Assembly (NCBI RefSeq): GCF_011839805.1
Contig: NZ_VWPY01000007.1
Location: 81,540-145,539, forward strand
Length of the DNA: 64,000 nucleotides
Source of the DNA: Kineococcus rubinsiae
GTDB taxonomy: Bacteria; Actinomycetota; Actinomycetes; Actinomycetales; Kineococcaceae
Direction: 5' to 3'
Positions 1 to 9,280 of this stretch are shown here, one piece after another. How positions within the stretch are numbered: the stretch's first letter is position 1; every line of letters begins with the position of its first letter. A program made the position numbers and the translations under genes. The notes under the pieces were generated by a model. It was not told where the DNA came from, made no database searches, and saw only the letters and a list, made by a program, of their open reading frames with translations.

Positions 1-333
1 GTGGTGGACGAAGTCGATGGTGACCTCCGAGGCCGCGGGGTCGACGGCCCGGACCGTGTAGGTGCGCTGCGCCGGCCACTCCTCGCGCGGGCGCGTGGCC
101 CGCTCGGCGGCCACGTCGAGCGGCTGCGCGTACGTCACCCCCGGCACGGGGAAGATCAGCTTGACGTAGGAGTCGGCCTGCGGGGCCGTGAAGTCCGCGA
201 GGTCGTCGCCGCCGAGGACGACCCGCACCACGTGCGGCGTCAGCCGCTCGACCCGCTGGACGACGCCGCGCCGCTGCCGGCGCACCGGGGCGTCCGGGTC
301 CGGGGCGGGCTTGCGGCGGAACGGGTTCGGCAC
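1..333 (-). CDS. Siderophore-interacting protein, N-terminal part (cut by window edge)
   Basis: This is the first 111 codons of a flavin reductase of the siderophore-interacting (ViuB/SIP) family, which reduces ferric siderophores in the cytoplasm to release iron. The reading frame starts at GTG (333) behind a GAGGAG Shine-Dalgarno 7 bases upstream and runs open off the left edge. Visible family features are the FAD-binding barrel start (RRGVVQRVERLTPHVVRV), LGGDDLADF and the RTYTVRAVDP flavin-binding motif followed by EVTIDFVHH. It lies 65 bases downstream of a second SIP gene on the same strand, so both probably form one iron-regulated operon. The C-terminal NAD(P)H-binding half is outside the window. 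Confidence 0.85.
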   Translation of the reverse strand, partial: MPNPFRRKPAPDPDAPVRRQRRGVVQRVERLTPHVVRVVLGGDDLADFTAPQADSYVKLIFPVPGVTYAQPLDVAAERATRPREEWPAQRTYTVRAVDPAASEVTIDFVHH

Positions 334-398
334 GGAGGAGCTCCTCGGGGTGGTGCGGTGGGCGGTGGTCGTCGTGCGCGGGGGCCGGACGGAGGGCG

Positions 399-1400
399 TC
401 ACTCGCCCTCGCGGCGACCCTCCCGCCAGTAGCCCATGAAGGCCACGGACGCGCGGGGCACGCCGACCTCGCTGACCAGGTGGCGGCGCAGCTGCTTCAC
501 GACGCCGGCCTCGCCCGCGAGCCAGGCGTACAGGCACTCCGGGCCGCTCGCGACGGCCTGCTCGGGCACGTCCCACAGCACGCCCTCGTCGGCGCCCGTC
601 TCGTCCTCGGCGGCGGCAGGGGCGGCGGCGGTCTCCTCGTCGACGAGCCGGGCGGCGACCTCGCGCACGCGCGCCACCAGGCGCTCGCCGTGCGCGTGCG
701 CCCCCTGCGACCGGGCCCGGGGCAGCCACTCGACCGTGAGGTCGGCCGCCGAGCGCACGTCCAGCACGTCCCCGGCCTCGGGGACCTCGAGCAGGGCCGT
801 GGCGCGGACCCCCGCCGGCAGCTGCTCCAGGACGGCGCACACCGCGGGCACGGCCGTCTCGTCCGCCGCGAGCAGCAGGGTGCGGGCCTCGGCGGGCGGC
901 GCCCACTCCACGCCCCACATCCGGCCCGTCCCCGGCGCGCTCGGGCCGACCAGCACGACGCGGTCGCCCGCGCAGGCGCGCGCGGCCCACGCCGACGCCG
1001 GGCCCGCGTGACCCTCGGCCACGCCGTGCAGCACGAAGTCGACGTCCAGCTCGCCCAGCTCGGGGCGCACGGCCCGCACCGTGTAGGTCCGCATGACGGG
1101 GCGGTCGGCGTCCGGCAGGGCGCGCCACCAGCCGTACCAGTCTGTCGCCGGGGCCTGCGCGAGGTCGAAGGCCCCCTGCGGCAGGAGCACCTTGAGCCGC
1201 TGGTCGTGGCCGCCGGCGCCGAAGGCCGGCAGCTGCGGCCCACCGAAGGTGACCCGCACGAAGCTGGTGCCCACGCGGTGCACGCGGCGGACCGCGACGT
1301 CGAAGAGCCGGTAGGCGGGGTCGGGCGCGGCGACGCGGACGTCGTCGGTGGCGCGCGTCCTGTCGGTGGCGCGGGTCCGGACGGCCGTGCTCGCGGCCAT
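399..1400 (-). CDS. Siderophore-interacting protein (ferric-siderophore reductase)
   Basis: A 333-residue FAD-dependent siderophore-interacting protein. After a basic, threonine-rich N-terminus it shows the flavin domain (RVGTSFVRVTFGG, DQRLKVLLPQ, then RTYTVRAVRPELGELDVDFVLHG) and a C-terminal SIP domain (ADETAVPAVCAVLEQLP; near the end YAWLAGEAGVVKQLRRHLV and FMGYWREG), both diagnostic of ViuB-like reductases. ATG at 1400 has a purine-rich GAGGGGG upstream; the frame extends further upstream but across the iron box. An acidic, alanine-rich insert (around AAAPAAAEDETGADEG) interrupts the C-terminal domain. The iron box at 1422-1440 indicates repression by a DtxR/IdeR regulator under iron repletion. 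Confidence 0.88.
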   Translation of the reverse strand: MAASTAVRTRATDRTRATDDVRVAAPDPAYRLFDVAVRRVHRVGTSFVRVTFGGPQLPAFGAGGHDQRLKVLLPQGAFDLAQAPATDWYGWWRALPDADRPVMRTYTVRAVRPELGELDVDFVLHGVAEGHAGPASAWAARACAGDRVVLVGPSAPGTGRMWGVEWAPPAEARTLLLAADETAVPAVCAVLEQLPAGVRATALLEVPEAGDVLDVRSAADLTVEWLPRARSQGAHAHGERLVARVREVAARLVDEETAAAPAAAEDETGADEGVLWDVPEQAVASGPECLYAWLAGEAGVVKQLRRHLVSEVGVPRASVAFMGYWREGRREGE

Positions 1401-1421
1401 GGCCGCCCCCTCTCGTCGTGG

Positions 1422-1440
1422 TGAGGCCAGGCTAACCTGC
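1422..1440 (-). promoter_or_regulatory. DtxR/IdeR-type iron box
   Basis: The 19-mer tgaggccaggctaacctgc matches the DtxR/IdeR consensus TTAGGTTAGGCTAACCTAA at 14 of 19 positions. It lies 22 bases upstream of the reductase start codon at 1400. On the minus strand it contains a -10-like hexamer TAGCCT (1434-1429), so a bound repressor would block that promoter. The consensus and its role are established for actinobacteria; occupancy here is inferred. Confidence 0.65.
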
Positions 1441-1534
1441 CCTCCGGCCGTCCGGGGGCCGGGTGTCGTGCGCGTCACTCCCGCCGCCGCGTCGCCACTG
1501 GTCACGGGCCCGGCCTGGCCGCAGAGTGGGGAGG

Positions 1535-2482
1535 GTGCTCCCGATGCTCGCGACCCCCGCGCCCGCGGCCGGGGTGCCCCGCGACGGGGCGCTGTGGGCC
1601 TACGAGGTCAAGTGGGACGGCATGCGCGTGCTGGCCGACGTCCACGAGGGCACCGTCGTGCTCACCTCCCGCACGGGCCGCGACGTCACCGCGACCTTCC
1701 CCGAGTTCGCGGCCCTGGCCGAGGCCCACGCCGACGTCCTGCTCGACGGCGAGGTCGTCGCCCTCGCCGACGGCGTCCCGTCCTTCGCGGCGCTCGCCGA
1801 CCGCATGCACGTGCGCGACGCCCGGCAGGCGGCGCTCGCGGCCCGCCGCACCCCGGTGACCCTCATCGCCTTCGACGTCCTGCGCCTGTACGGCGTCGCG
1901 CTGGTCGACCGCTCGTGGCAGGAGCGCCGGGAGTCCCTGGACCGGCTGACCTCGGGCGGCGGGGCCTGGCAGGTCTCGCCCGTCTACCCCGACGCGGACG
2001 TGCTGCTCACCGCCACGCAGGAGCAGGGCCTGGAGGGGGTCGTGGCCAAGCGCCGCGACGCGCTCTACCAGCCGGGGCGCCGCAGCGCGGACTGGGTCAA
2101 GCACGCGCACCGGATGCTGCAGTCGTGCGTCGTCGTCGGCTGGCGCGGGGTCGAGGGCCGCGGCACGCAGGACGCCGACCGGATCGGCGCGCTGCTCCTG
2201 GCCGTGCCCCGCGCCGACGGGAGCCTGCGCTTCGCGGGCCGTGCGGGCAGCGGCCTGGGCGCGGCGATGGAGAAGGACCTGCGGGCCGCGCTGCGCGGCT
2301 CCGACGTCGAGCGTCCCGTGGTCGAGATGCCGCGCGTCGACGCCGCCGGGGCCCGGTTCGTGGCCCCCACGACCGTCGTGGAGGTGCGCCACCTGGGCCG
2401 CACGCCCGGCGGACGCCTGCGCCACCCGGTCCTGCGCGGCGTGCGCAGCGACCTGCGACCCGACGACGTCCGGGAGGAGTGA
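1535..2482 (+). CDS. ATP-dependent DNA ligase (LigD ligase-domain type)
   Basis: A stand-alone ATP-dependent DNA ligase of about 315 residues, related to the ligase module of LigD, which seals breaks during non-homologous end joining. Motif I EVKWDGMR puts the adenylated lysine near residue 26; LLDGEVV (motif III), GLEGVVAKR (motif IV) and DWVKHAHR (motif V) follow, then an OB-fold segment. GTG 1535 gives the family N-terminus VLPMLATP and sits seven bases after a -10-like CAGAGT (1522-1527), suggesting a leaderless start; ATG 1544 is the alternative. The polymerase gene follows after 3 bases, so the two are co-transcribed. No nuclease domain is attached. Confidence 0.9.
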   Translation: MLPMLATPAPAAGVPRDGALWAYEVKWDGMRVLADVHEGTVVLTSRTGRDVTATFPEFAALAEAHADVLLDGEVVALADGVPSFAALADRMHVRDARQAALAARRTPVTLIAFDVLRLYGVALVDRSWQERRESLDRLTSGGGAWQVSPVYPDADVLLTATQEQGLEGVVAKRRDALYQPGRRSADWVKHAHRMLQSCVVVGWRGVEGRGTQDADRIGALLLAVPRADGSLRFAGRAGSGLGAAMEKDLRAALRGSDVERPVVEMPRVDAAGARFVAPTTVVEVRHLGRTPGGRLRHPVLRGVRSDLRPDDVREE

Positions 2483-2485
2483 GCC

Positions 2486-3412
2486 GTGGTCTCCGCCGAG
2501 GAGCAGGTGGTCGACGTGGAGGGACGTCGCCTCGTGCTGCGCCGCCTCGAGAAGGTGCTGTACCCGGCGACGGGCACGACGAAGGCCGAGGTGATCGGCT
2601 ACGTCCAGGCCGTCGCCCCGGCCCTGCTGGCCCAGCTGCGGCAGCGGCCCGTGACCCGCAAGCGCTGGGTCGACGGGGTCCGCGGGCCCACGTTCTTCGA
2701 GAAGAACGTGCCGCGCGGGGTGCCGGACTGGGTGCGCACCGTGGAGGTCGACTCGCCCGGCAGCACGAAGAAGCGCGAGACCGTCGTGTACCCGCTCGTC
2801 GACGACCTCGCGGGCCTGGTGTGGCTGGTCAACCTCGCGGCGCTGGAGCTGCACGTCCCGCAGTGGTCGGTGACCGACGGCGGCGACGTCCTCCCGCCCG
2901 ACCGGCTGGTGGTCGACCTCGACCCGGGCGAGGGCGCGGGCCTGCCCGAGTGCGCGGAGGTCGCGCACCTGGTGCGCGAGCGGATGGCCGAGGACGGCTT
3001 CACCTGCCACCCCGTGACGTCGGGCAGCAAGGGCATGCAGCTGTACGCCCGCCTCGCGGGCGACCAGGACGGCGAGCTGGTGCGCCAGTACGCCAAGCGG
3101 CTCGCCGAGGAGCTGGAGGCCCGCCACCCCGCGCTCGTCGTGAGCCGGATGACGAAGGTCCTGCGCGGCGGGAAGGTGCTCCTGGACTGGAGCCAGAACA
3201 ACACCGCCAAGACGACCATCGCGCCGTACTCACCGCGGGGGCGGGAGAACCCCTGCGCCGCGGCGCCCCGCACGTGGGACGAGCTCGACGACCCGGGCTC
3301 GCTGCGGCAGCTGTCCCTCGTGGACGTCGCGGAGCGCTACGCCGACGAGGGCGACCTGCTCACCGACCTCGCGGCCGGCTCCACCCCGGGCCCGCAGGTT
3401 CCGGAGACCTGA
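2486..3412 (+). CDS. LigD-type polymerase/primase (non-homologous end joining)
   Basis: A 308-residue archaeo-eukaryotic primase-type polymerase (PolDom), the LigD polymerase module as a separate protein. It adds nucleotides or ribonucleotides at broken ends before ligation. Visible features: RLEKVLYPATGTTKAEVI at the N-terminus, FFEKNVPRGVPDWV, the metal-binding VVDLDPGEG (near residue 145), TSGSKGMQLYARL, and LDWSQNNTAKTTIAPYS. The start is GTG 2486 with GGGAGG just ahead, inside the end of the ligase gene. In mycobacteria polymerase, nuclease and ligase are fused in one LigD; here ligase and polymerase are separate. No ku gene is in the window. Confidence 0.92.
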   Translation: MVSAEEQVVDVEGRRLVLRRLEKVLYPATGTTKAEVIGYVQAVAPALLAQLRQRPVTRKRWVDGVRGPTFFEKNVPRGVPDWVRTVEVDSPGSTKKRETVVYPLVDDLAGLVWLVNLAALELHVPQWSVTDGGDVLPPDRLVVDLDPGEGAGLPECAEVAHLVRERMAEDGFTCHPVTSGSKGMQLYARLAGDQDGELVRQYAKRLAEELEARHPALVVSRMTKVLRGGKVLLDWSQNNTAKTTIAPYSPRGRENPCAAAPRTWDELDDPGSLRQLSLVDVAERYADEGDLLTDLAAGSTPGPQVPET

Positions 3413-3417
3413 CGCCA

Positions 3418-3452
3418 CCGTGATCATGCAGGTGATCCCTGCATGATCACGG
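3418..3452. repeat. 35-bp palindromic repeat, copy 1
   Basis: A perfect inverted repeat: arm CCGTGATCATGCAGG (3418-3432), loop TGATC, arm CCTGCATGATCACGG (3438-3452). It begins 5 bases after the polymerase stop codon. The same element recurs at 4052-4086 and 10800-10834, always at a gene's 3' end. It could fold as a 15-bp hairpin in RNA of either strand; there is no U-tract, so a role as terminator or RNA-stability element is inferred only. Confidence 0.9.
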
Positions 3453-3478
3453 AGGGGTGGGGTCAGAGGCGCCTGTCC

Positions 3479-4057
3479 GTGCGGCACGCTGCGGGGGTGT
3501 CCTCGCGTGAGCTGACCTGGTGCACCGCCCCGCAGGACGTCTCCGCGGCCCTGCACGGGGATGTGCTGCGGTGCTGGGTGGAGGTCAGCAACGCGGGTGG
3601 AGCGGTGGGCTTCCCGGATCTCCCCGTGAGGGCAGCCGACGTCGAGCCGACGCTCGACGCGCTCGTCGCCGGTCTCTCCCCGCAGCACGTCGGTCTGCTC
3701 ACGGCGCACGTGGACGGCGAGCTCGCCGGCTGGCTCGCCCTGACCCGGCCCCGCAGCCGGATCGCAGGTCACTGGGGCAGCGTCACCCGGGTGCAGACCG
3801 CGCCGGCCTTCCGTGGGACGGGGGTCGGCACCCTCCTCATGACCGAGGTGGCCCGCTGCGCTGCAGACGACTGGGGGCTGGACCACCTCGTGCTGACGGT
3901 GCGCGGCGGCACCGGGACCGAGCGGTTCTACGAGCGGCTCGGCTGGCGCGAGCACGGCCGGCACCCCCGCGCGCTGCGCCTCGGCCCGGACGACCTGCGC
4001 GACGAAATCCAGCTCTGGCTGCCACTCAGCGGTGACGGACCCTCGTCCCCACCGTGA
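3479..4057 (+). CDS. GNAT family N-acetyltransferase
   Basis: A GNAT-fold acetyltransferase of about 192 residues; the acceptor is unknown. The acetyl-CoA binding region reads VTRVQTAPAFRGTGVGTLLMTEVARCA (motif A, R/Q-x-x-G-x-G/A), followed by ERFYERLGWREHGRHPRAL typical of the C-terminal strand. GTG 3479 is preceded by AGAGG at 9 bases; GTG 3497 is also possible, and an upstream ATG at 3443 is unlikely because it lies inside palindrome copy 1. The stop codon TGA (4055-4057) is supplied by palindrome copy 2, so the gene ends within that repeat. Flanked on both sides by the same repeat. Confidence 0.8.
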   Translation: MRHAAGVSSRELTWCTAPQDVSAALHGDVLRCWVEVSNAGGAVGFPDLPVRAADVEPTLDALVAGLSPQHVGLLTAHVDGELAGWLALTRPRSRIAGHWGSVTRVQTAPAFRGTGVGTLLMTEVARCAADDWGLDHLVLTVRGGTGTERFYERLGWREHGRHPRALRLGPDDLRDEIQLWLPLSGDGPSSPP

Positions 4058-4086
4058 TCATGCAGGTAATCCCTGCATGATCACGG
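4052..4086. repeat. 35-bp palindromic repeat, copy 2
   Basis: Same arms as copy 1 (CCGTGATCATGCAGG / CCTGCATGATCACGG), perfect over 15 bp, with loop TAATC. It overlaps the last codons of the acetyltransferase gene and sits between that gene and the convergent DUF4383 gene that ends at 4101, where a bidirectional terminator would be expected. Confidence 0.9.
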
Positions 4087-4100
4087 AGCGGGTGAGGGGC

Positions 4101-4553
4101 TCAGAAGACGCCGTACTGCTTGACGTGCATGGCCTTGGCGCGCACGGAGCCGAGCAGCAGGAGGATGCCGAGGAAGAGGTGGAAGTAGTTGCTGGCCTCG
4201 TTGACGGGCAGCGGCGGCGACGGGTTGACGACCAGGCCGGCCCCGCCGATCGCGACGATGATCAGCAGGTTCCCGGTGAGCACGACGGCCTTGTGGCCCT
4301 GGCGCGGCGACGTCGAGAAGGCGATGCAGCACGCACCCGCGGTCAAGTACACCGCGGCGGCGACGATCGACGTCGTGAACAGCCCGAAGAGCTGCGCCTC
4401 GGAGGAGTAGAAGCCCATCCCCGAGTAGTTCGTCGTGACGCCGGGGACCAGGCTCAGGACGCCGAGGAGGCCCAGGAACCCCCCCACGCCGCGGGCGTAC
4501 TTCGTGATGGGCCCGTTGGTGGTCGAGGCCCCTTCGATCGCGAGCGTGCTCAT
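4101..4553 (-). CDS. DUF4383 family membrane protein
   Basis: A 150-residue integral membrane protein with four predicted hydrophobic helices ([74 protein letters not shown]), the layout of DUF4383 proteins. The conserved [12 protein letters not shown] segment precedes the last helix. Function unknown. ATG 4553 is preferred because GGAAAG lies 9 bases upstream; an in-frame ATG at 4562 would sit directly on that Shine-Dalgarno. Transcribed convergently with the acetyltransferase. Confidence 0.75.
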   Translation of the reverse strand: MSTLAIEGASTTNGPITKYARGVGGFLGLLGVLSLVPGVTTNYSGMGFYSSEAQLFGLFTTSIVAAAVYLTAGACCIAFSTSPRQGHKAVVLTGNLLIIVAIGGAGLVVNPSPPLPVNEASNYFHLFLGILLLLGSVRAKAMHVKQYGVF

Positions 4554-4605
4554 GCGCGGCATCTTTCCAGAGACCGCCCGCCGGGGCGCTCCCGTGCGGC
4601 GCAGG

Positions 4606-5694
4606 TCACCGGGGCAGCAGCCGGTGGGACTCCTCCGGGGGCACGCCCTGGGCCTGCAGCAGGTCCACGACCGCCGAGCGCAGCTGGGCCACGACCACCG
4701 TCGCGGACAGCGACGTCGCGCCGAGCGTGTGCGGCCCGAGCTGCACCGCCAGCTCCTGCAGCGCCCCCACCGCGGGCGGGACGCTCTCGCCCGGGTAGGC
4801 CGGCTCGCCCAGCGTGCGGATCGCGGCGGCCAGCTCCTCGAAGGCGCCCGCGAGCGCCGGCGGGAGCTGCTCCCCGTACTCCAGGGCGGTGCCGACCCGG
4901 CGGATCGCGACGCGCAGGTTGCGGGTCGCGCGGTCCATCCCGTCGAGCAGGTCGTGCTGCTGGACGAGCTCGGGGCGGCCCCGGCGCCGCAGGGGCGAGA
5001 GCCGGTGCACCTCCTCGCCCGCGGCGACCGACGTGGCCCAGCCGTCGAGCTTCGGCTGCGTGCCGCGCGCCGTGGCCAGGGCGGCCTCGGCGACGCCCGC
5101 GTCGGAGGAGCGCACCGCGCGCGCCGCGTCCTCCAGCAGGTCCGCGAGGTGCGCGGCGTAGGACATGGCCCGGCCGCGGACGTCCTGGCGGGGGTCGGCC
5201 GGCAGGACCAGGGCGATGGCCAGCGCGACCGCCACGCCCGTCATGGCGTCCAGCCACCGGCCCGTGCCGCCGCCCTGCGCCGGGGGCAGCGCCAGGATGA
5301 ACACCGACTGCAGCGCGGCCTGGTTGACGATGAGGTTGCCGCCGTCGAGGAAGCGCGCGATCGCCATCGTGACGACCACGATGACCGCGATCTGCCACGG
5401 GCCGTGCCCGATGACGCGGGCGATGAGGGTGCCCAGGAGCACGCCGAGGGAGACGCCCACGCCGAGCTCGCCGACGCGGCGCAGCCGCTGGTTGTTGGAC
5501 ACCCCGAGGCAGACGACGACGGCGACGCACGCGAAGACGGGGTACGGCTGGCCCCACAGGGCGACCGCGAGGACCCACGCGAGACCCGCGCCGAGACCGC
5601 ACTGCAGGATCTGCCACCACGAGCCCTTCCAGCGCTGCGTCCCGGCGCGCAGCCGGCGACGCACCGCCAGGGGGAGGGGGACGCTGCGGGGCAC
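4606..5694 (-). CDS. FUSC/aromatic acid exporter family membrane protein
   Basis: A 362-residue protein with an N-terminal FUSC-like domain (about residues 25-165) of roughly six membrane helices, including the family signature [19 protein letters not shown] in slightly altered form, and a soluble helical C-terminal half rich in leucine and alanine. The family includes efflux components such as AaeB/YhcK-like proteins; the substrate here is unknown. GTG 5694 has GAGAGG at a good distance. It is divergent from purD, with only 46 bases between start codons, so the two promoters overlap. Confidence 0.75.
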   Translation of the reverse strand: MPRSVPLPLAVRRRLRAGTQRWKGSWWQILQCGLGAGLAWVLAVALWGQPYPVFACVAVVVCLGVSNNQRLRRVGELGVGVSLGVLLGTLIARVIGHGPWQIAVIVVVTMAIARFLDGGNLIVNQAALQSVFILALPPAQGGGTGRWLDAMTGVAVALAIALVLPADPRQDVRGRAMSYAAHLADLLEDAARAVRSSDAGVAEAALATARGTQPKLDGWATSVAAGEEVHRLSPLRRRGRPELVQQHDLLDGMDRATRNLRVAIRRVGTALEYGEQLPPALAGAFEELAAAIRTLGEPAYPGESVPPAVGALQELAVQLGPHTLGATSLSATVVVAQLRSAVVDLLQAQGVPPEESHRLLPR

Positions 5695-5740
5695 GTCGGT
5701 GATCCTCTCGCACCACCGCCAGGCCCTAGGCTCCCTCGAC

Positions 5741-7000
5741 GTGGACGTCCTCGTCATCGGCTCCGGAGCACGGGAGCACGCACTCGTGCGGGCCCTGCTC
5801 GACGACCCGGGGGTGGACCGCGTCCTCGCGGCCCCCGGCAACGCGGGGATCGCCGAGGTGGCGCCGTGCGAACCCGTCGCCGCGGGCGACCCGGCGGCCG
5901 TGACGGCCCTGGCGCAGCGCCTGGGCGCGGACCTGGTCGTCGTCGGCCCCGAGGTGCCGCTGGTCGCGGGCGTCGCCGACGCCGTCCGGGCCGCGGGCAT
6001 CGCGTGCTTCGGCCCGTCCGGCGCCGCCGCCCGGCTCGAGGGGTCCAAGGCCTTCGCCAAGGAGGTCATGGCGTCCGCGGGCGTCCCGACCGCCATGGCG
6101 CACCTGTGCACCACCGAGCAGGAGGTCGCCGACGCCCTCGACGCCTTCGGCGCGCCGCACGTCGTCAAGGACGACGGCCTGGCCGCGGGCAAGGGCGTCG
6201 TCGTCACCGACGACCGCGAGGAGGCCCTCGCCCACGCGCGGCGCTGCCTCGGCCACGGCCCCGTCGTCGTGGAGGAGTTCCTCGACGGGCCCGAGGTGTC
6301 GGTGTTCTGCCTCTCCGACGGCGAGCACGTGGTGGCGCTGGCCCCGGCGCAGGACTTCAAGCGCGCGGGCGACGGCGACACGGGCCCCAACACGGGCGGG
6401 ATGGGCGCCTACTCGCCCCTGCCCTGGGCGCCGGCCGACCTGCAGCAGCAGGTCGTCGAGCGCGTCGCGCAGCCCGTGGTCACCGAGATGGCCCGGCGCG
6501 GCACGCCGTTCAGCGGCGTCCTCTTCTGCGGGCTCGCCCTGACCTCGCGCGGCGTGCGGGTCATCGAGTTCAACGTCCGCTTCGGCGACCCGGAGACGCA
6601 GGTCGTCCTCGCCCGCCTCGCGACGCCGCTGGGCCGGCTGCTGCACGCCGCGGCGACGGGCGCGCTCGAGGGCCAGCCCGCGCTGCGCTGGCGGGAGGAC
6701 GCGGCCGTGACCGTGGTGCTCGCCGCCCCCGGCTACCCCGAGGACCCGCAGCTCGGGGGGACGCTGCGCGGCCTCGACGCGGCCGGCCGGGTCGAGGGCG
6801 CCGCCGTCCTGCACGCGGGGACGCGCGCCGCCCCCGACGGGAGCGGGGTCGTCTCCTCGGGCGGCCGGGTCCTCTCCGTCCTCGGCACGGGCCGCGACCT
6901 GGGCGAGGCCCGGGCCAGCGCCTACGAGGCGCTGGAGCTCATCGACCTGGAGGGCTCGCGGTTCCGCCGCGACATCGCGCTCGAGGCGGCGACGGCGTGA
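5741..7000 (+). CDS. purD: Phosphoribosylamine-glycine ligase (GAR synthetase)
   Basis: Second step of de novo purine synthesis: joins glycine to phosphoribosylamine with ATP, in the cytoplasm. The 419-residue protein has the PurD N-terminus [13 protein letters not shown], the substrate loop [14 protein letters not shown]-grasp elements ([30 protein letters not shown]), [15 protein letters not shown] and the metal-binding [18 protein letters not shown] 5741 is the only start that gives the canonical N-terminus. A TAGGCT hexamer at 5727-5732 lies 8 bases upstream, so the mRNA may be leaderless. The stop codon overlaps the purC start. Confidence 0.97.
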   Translation: MDVLVIGSGAREHALVRALLDDPGVDRVLAAPGNAGIAEVAPCEPVAAGDPAAVTALAQRLGADLVVVGPEVPLVAGVADAVRAAGIACFGPSGAAARLEGSKAFAKEVMASAGVPTAMAHLCTTEQEVADALDAFGAPHVVKDDGLAAGKGVVVTDDREEALAHARRCLGHGPVVVEEFLDGPEVSVFCLSDGEHVVALAPAQDFKRAGDGDTGPNTGGMGAYSPLPWAPADLQQQVVERVAQPVVTEMARRGTPFSGVLFCGLALTSRGVRVIEFNVRFGDPETQVVLARLATPLGRLLHAAATGALEGQPALRWREDAAVTVVLAAPGYPEDPQLGGTLRGLDAAGRVEGAAVLHAGTRAAPDGSGVVSSGGRVLSVLGTGRDLGEARASAYEALELIDLEGSRFRRDIALEAATA

Positions 7001-7893
7001 GCGGCTTCGACACGACGCCCGTGCAGCTCCCCGGCTGGCGGCACACCTACTCCGGCAAGGTCCGCGACCTCTACGTGCCCGACGGCCCCGGCGCGGCGGA
7101 CGACGTCGTCCTCGTCGTCGCGAGCGATCGCATCTCCGCCTACGACCACGTCCTGGCCAGCACGATCCCCGACAAGGGCCGCGTCCTGACGGCCCTGTCG
7201 CTGTTCTGGTTCGACCTGCTGGCCGACCTGGTCCCGCACCACGTCGTGTCCACCGACGTCCCCGACGCGGTCAGCGGCCGGGCCATGGTCTGCCGGCGCC
7301 TGGAGATGTTCCCCGTCGAGTGCGTGGCCCGCGGCTACCTCACGGGCTCCGGCCTCGCCGAGTACCGCGCCGGCGGGGCCGTGTGCGGGGTCCCGCTGCC
7401 GGGCGGCCTCGTCGACGGCTCCCGGCTGCCCGAGCCGATCTTCACGCCCGCCACCAAGGCGGAGCTCGGCGAGCACGACGAGAACGTCTCCTTCGAGGTC
7501 GTGGCCGCCACCATCGGCGCCGACGCCGCGCAGGAGCTGCGGGAGCTCACCCTGTCGGTGTACCGGCGGGCGGAGCAGGTGGCGGCGCTGCAGGGGATCG
7601 TCCTGGCCGACACCAAGCTGGAGTTCGGCCGCCACGCCGGCCGCACGGTGCTGGGCGACGAGGTCCTCACGCCCGACTCGTCGCGGTTCTGGCCGCTGAC
7701 GGAGTGGGAGCCCGGCCGCTCGCAGCCCAGCTTCGACAAGCAGATCGTCCGCGACTGGCTGACCTCGCCCGCCTCGGGCTGGGACCGCGCCTCCGACGCG
7801 CCGCCGCCGCCGCTGCCCGCGGAGGTCGTCGAGCGCACCCGCGCCCGTTACGTCGAGGCCTACGAGCTGCTCACGGGCGAGGTCTTCGCCTGA
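6997..7893 (+). CDS. purC: Phosphoribosylaminoimidazole-succinocarboxamide synthase
   Basis: SAICAR synthase, which condenses CAIR with aspartate using ATP. The 298-residue protein shows SGKVRDLY (ATP loop), [62 protein letters not shown] and [10 protein letters not shown], all conserved in PurC. GTG 6997 overlaps the purD stop by the GTGA arrangement, indicating translational coupling. Length is normal for the family. Confidence 0.97.
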   Translation: MSGFDTTPVQLPGWRHTYSGKVRDLYVPDGPGAADDVVLVVASDRISAYDHVLASTIPDKGRVLTALSLFWFDLLADLVPHHVVSTDVPDAVSGRAMVCRRLEMFPVECVARGYLTGSGLAEYRAGGAVCGVPLPGGLVDGSRLPEPIFTPATKAELGEHDENVSFEVVAATIGADAAQELRELTLSVYRRAEQVAALQGIVLADTKLEFGRHAGRTVLGDEVLTPDSSRFWPLTEWEPGRSQPSFDKQIVRDWLTSPASGWDRASDAPPPPLPAEVVERTRARYVEAYELLTGEVFA

Positions 7894-7950
7894 CGCGGGA
7901 CGGGGCGCCGTGCCGCAGCACGACGCTCCGTCCGCTCCTCGCGCAGGAGC

Positions 7951-9168
7951 TCAGGGCAGCCGGACGTGCTGCGGGCCCAGCTCCTCGATCCGGTTCACGC
8001 CGAGCAGCTGCATCGTCCGCACGACCTCCTTGCGCAGGATGTCGACCGCGCGCTGCACGCCGCGCTCGCCGCCGGCCATGAGCCCGTACAGGTAGGCGCG
8101 CCCGACCATCGTGGCGTCGGCGCCCAGGGCGATCGCGGCCACGACGTCCGCGCCGCTGGTGATGCCCGTGTCCAGCCACACCTCGGTGCGCCCGCCGACG
8201 GCGTCCTTCACGTCGGGCAGCAGCCGCAGCGGCACGGGGGCGCGGTCGAGCTGGCGGCCGCCGTGGTTGGACAGCACGATCGCGTCCGCGCCGGCCTCGG
8301 TCACCTTGATCGCGTCGTCGACGGTCTGGATGCCCTTGATGACGAGCGGGCCGTCCCACGAGCCGCGCAGCCACTCCAGGTCGGCCATCGTCATGGTCGG
8401 GTCGAACAGCTTGTCGAGGAGTTCCGCGACGGTGCCGTCCCACGCGTTCAGCGACGCGAACGTCAGGGGCTCGGTGGTCAGCAGGTTCATCCACCACGCC
8501 GGGTGCATCGACGCGTCGAGGACGGTCTTCGCGGTCAGCGCCGGCGGGATCGAGAACCCGTTGCGGGTGTCGCGCAGCCGGGCCCCGGCGACGGGCACGT
8601 CCACCGTGAGCTGCAGCGCGTCGTAGCCCGCGGCCTTGGCGCGGGCCATGAGGTCCTCGCCCGCCGAGCGGTCCTTCCAGACGTAGAGCTGGAACCACTT
8701 GCGGGCGTTCGGGGCCTCCTTCGCCACGTCCTCGATCGACGTGGTGCCCATGGTCGAGAGCGCGTAGGGGATCCCGTTGCGCTCGGCCACGCGGGCGACC
8801 GCGCGCTCACCCTCGTGGTGCATCATCCGCGTGAACCCGGTGGGGGCGAACGAGAACGGCAGCGCCGTGGGCTTGCCCAGCATCGTCGTGGTCGTGTCGA
8901 CGGTGGACACGTCCTGCAGGATCGCGGGGCGGAACTCCAGGTCGGCGAACAGGCCGCGCGCCCGCCCGAGGCTGATCTCGCGCTCGGCCGCGCCGTCGGT
9001 GTAGTCGAACACCGAGCGCGGCGTGCGCCGCTTGGCGACGGCGCGCAGGTCGCCGATGGTCAGGGCCGCGTCCAGGCGGCGCTTGGTGGCGTCGAGCTCG
9101 ACGGGCTTGGGGCGCATGAGGGGCTTCAGCTCGGACCACTTGGGGATCTGGCGCTGGACCTTGGGCAT
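7951..9168 (-). CDS. FMN-dependent alpha-hydroxy-acid oxidase/dehydrogenase (LldD-like)
   Basis: A 405-residue member of the FMN-dependent (S)-2-hydroxyacid dehydrogenase family (lactate dehydrogenase LldD, glycolate and mandelate oxidases), oxidising a 2-hydroxyacid to a 2-oxoacid. Evidence: [75 protein letters not shown], and the catalytic and FMN region [18 protein letters not shown], followed by [23 protein letters not shown] 9168 follows GGAGGAG at a good spacing. The closest functional relatives are probably actinobacterial LldD-like enzymes; the substrate cannot be fixed from sequence. Confidence 0.85.
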   Translation of the reverse strand: MPKVQRQIPKWSELKPLMRPKPVELDATKRRLDAALTIGDLRAVAKRRTPRSVFDYTDGAAEREISLGRARGLFADLEFRPAILQDVSTVDTTTTMLGKPTALPFSFAPTGFTRMMHHEGERAVARVAERNGIPYALSTMGTTSIEDVAKEAPNARKWFQLYVWKDRSAGEDLMARAKAAGYDALQLTVDVPVAGARLRDTRNGFSIPPALTAKTVLDASMHPAWWMNLLTTEPLTFASLNAWDGTVAELLDKLFDPTMTMADLEWLRGSWDGPLVIKGIQTVDDAIKVTEAGADAIVLSNHGGRQLDRAPVPLRLLPDVKDAVGGRTEVWLDTGITSGADVVAAIALGADATMVGRAYLYGLMAGGERGVQRAVDILRKEVVRTMQLLGVNRIEELGPQHVRLP

Positions 9169-9280
9169 GGGGCGTCTCCTCCACGGCGGCGTGCGGTCGC
9201 AACGACGGTACCCCTGTGGTCTGACCACAGGCAAGGGTTGTCTCCGAGCCGGCCGGACGCCCGGCTGGCACCCTGTCCCC

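Noticed and set aside
1502..3127. Long open frame antisense to the ligase and polymerase genes
   Set aside because: Codons are those expected from the complement of a high-GC gene; it is rich in His, Arg and Asp, has no recognisable motif and no Shine-Dalgarno. Many similar antisense frames across the window were dropped for the same reason.
3443..3478. ATG at 3443 as start of the acetyltransferase
   Set aside because: It lies inside palindrome copy 1; the encoded residues are not family-like and GTG 3479 has a better Shine-Dalgarno.
4435..6900. Long plus-strand frame upstream of, and in frame with, purC
   Set aside because: It reads through the FUSC gene (opposite strand) and purD (other frame) and gives Arg/Gly/Ala-rich nonsense until the true purC start at 6997.
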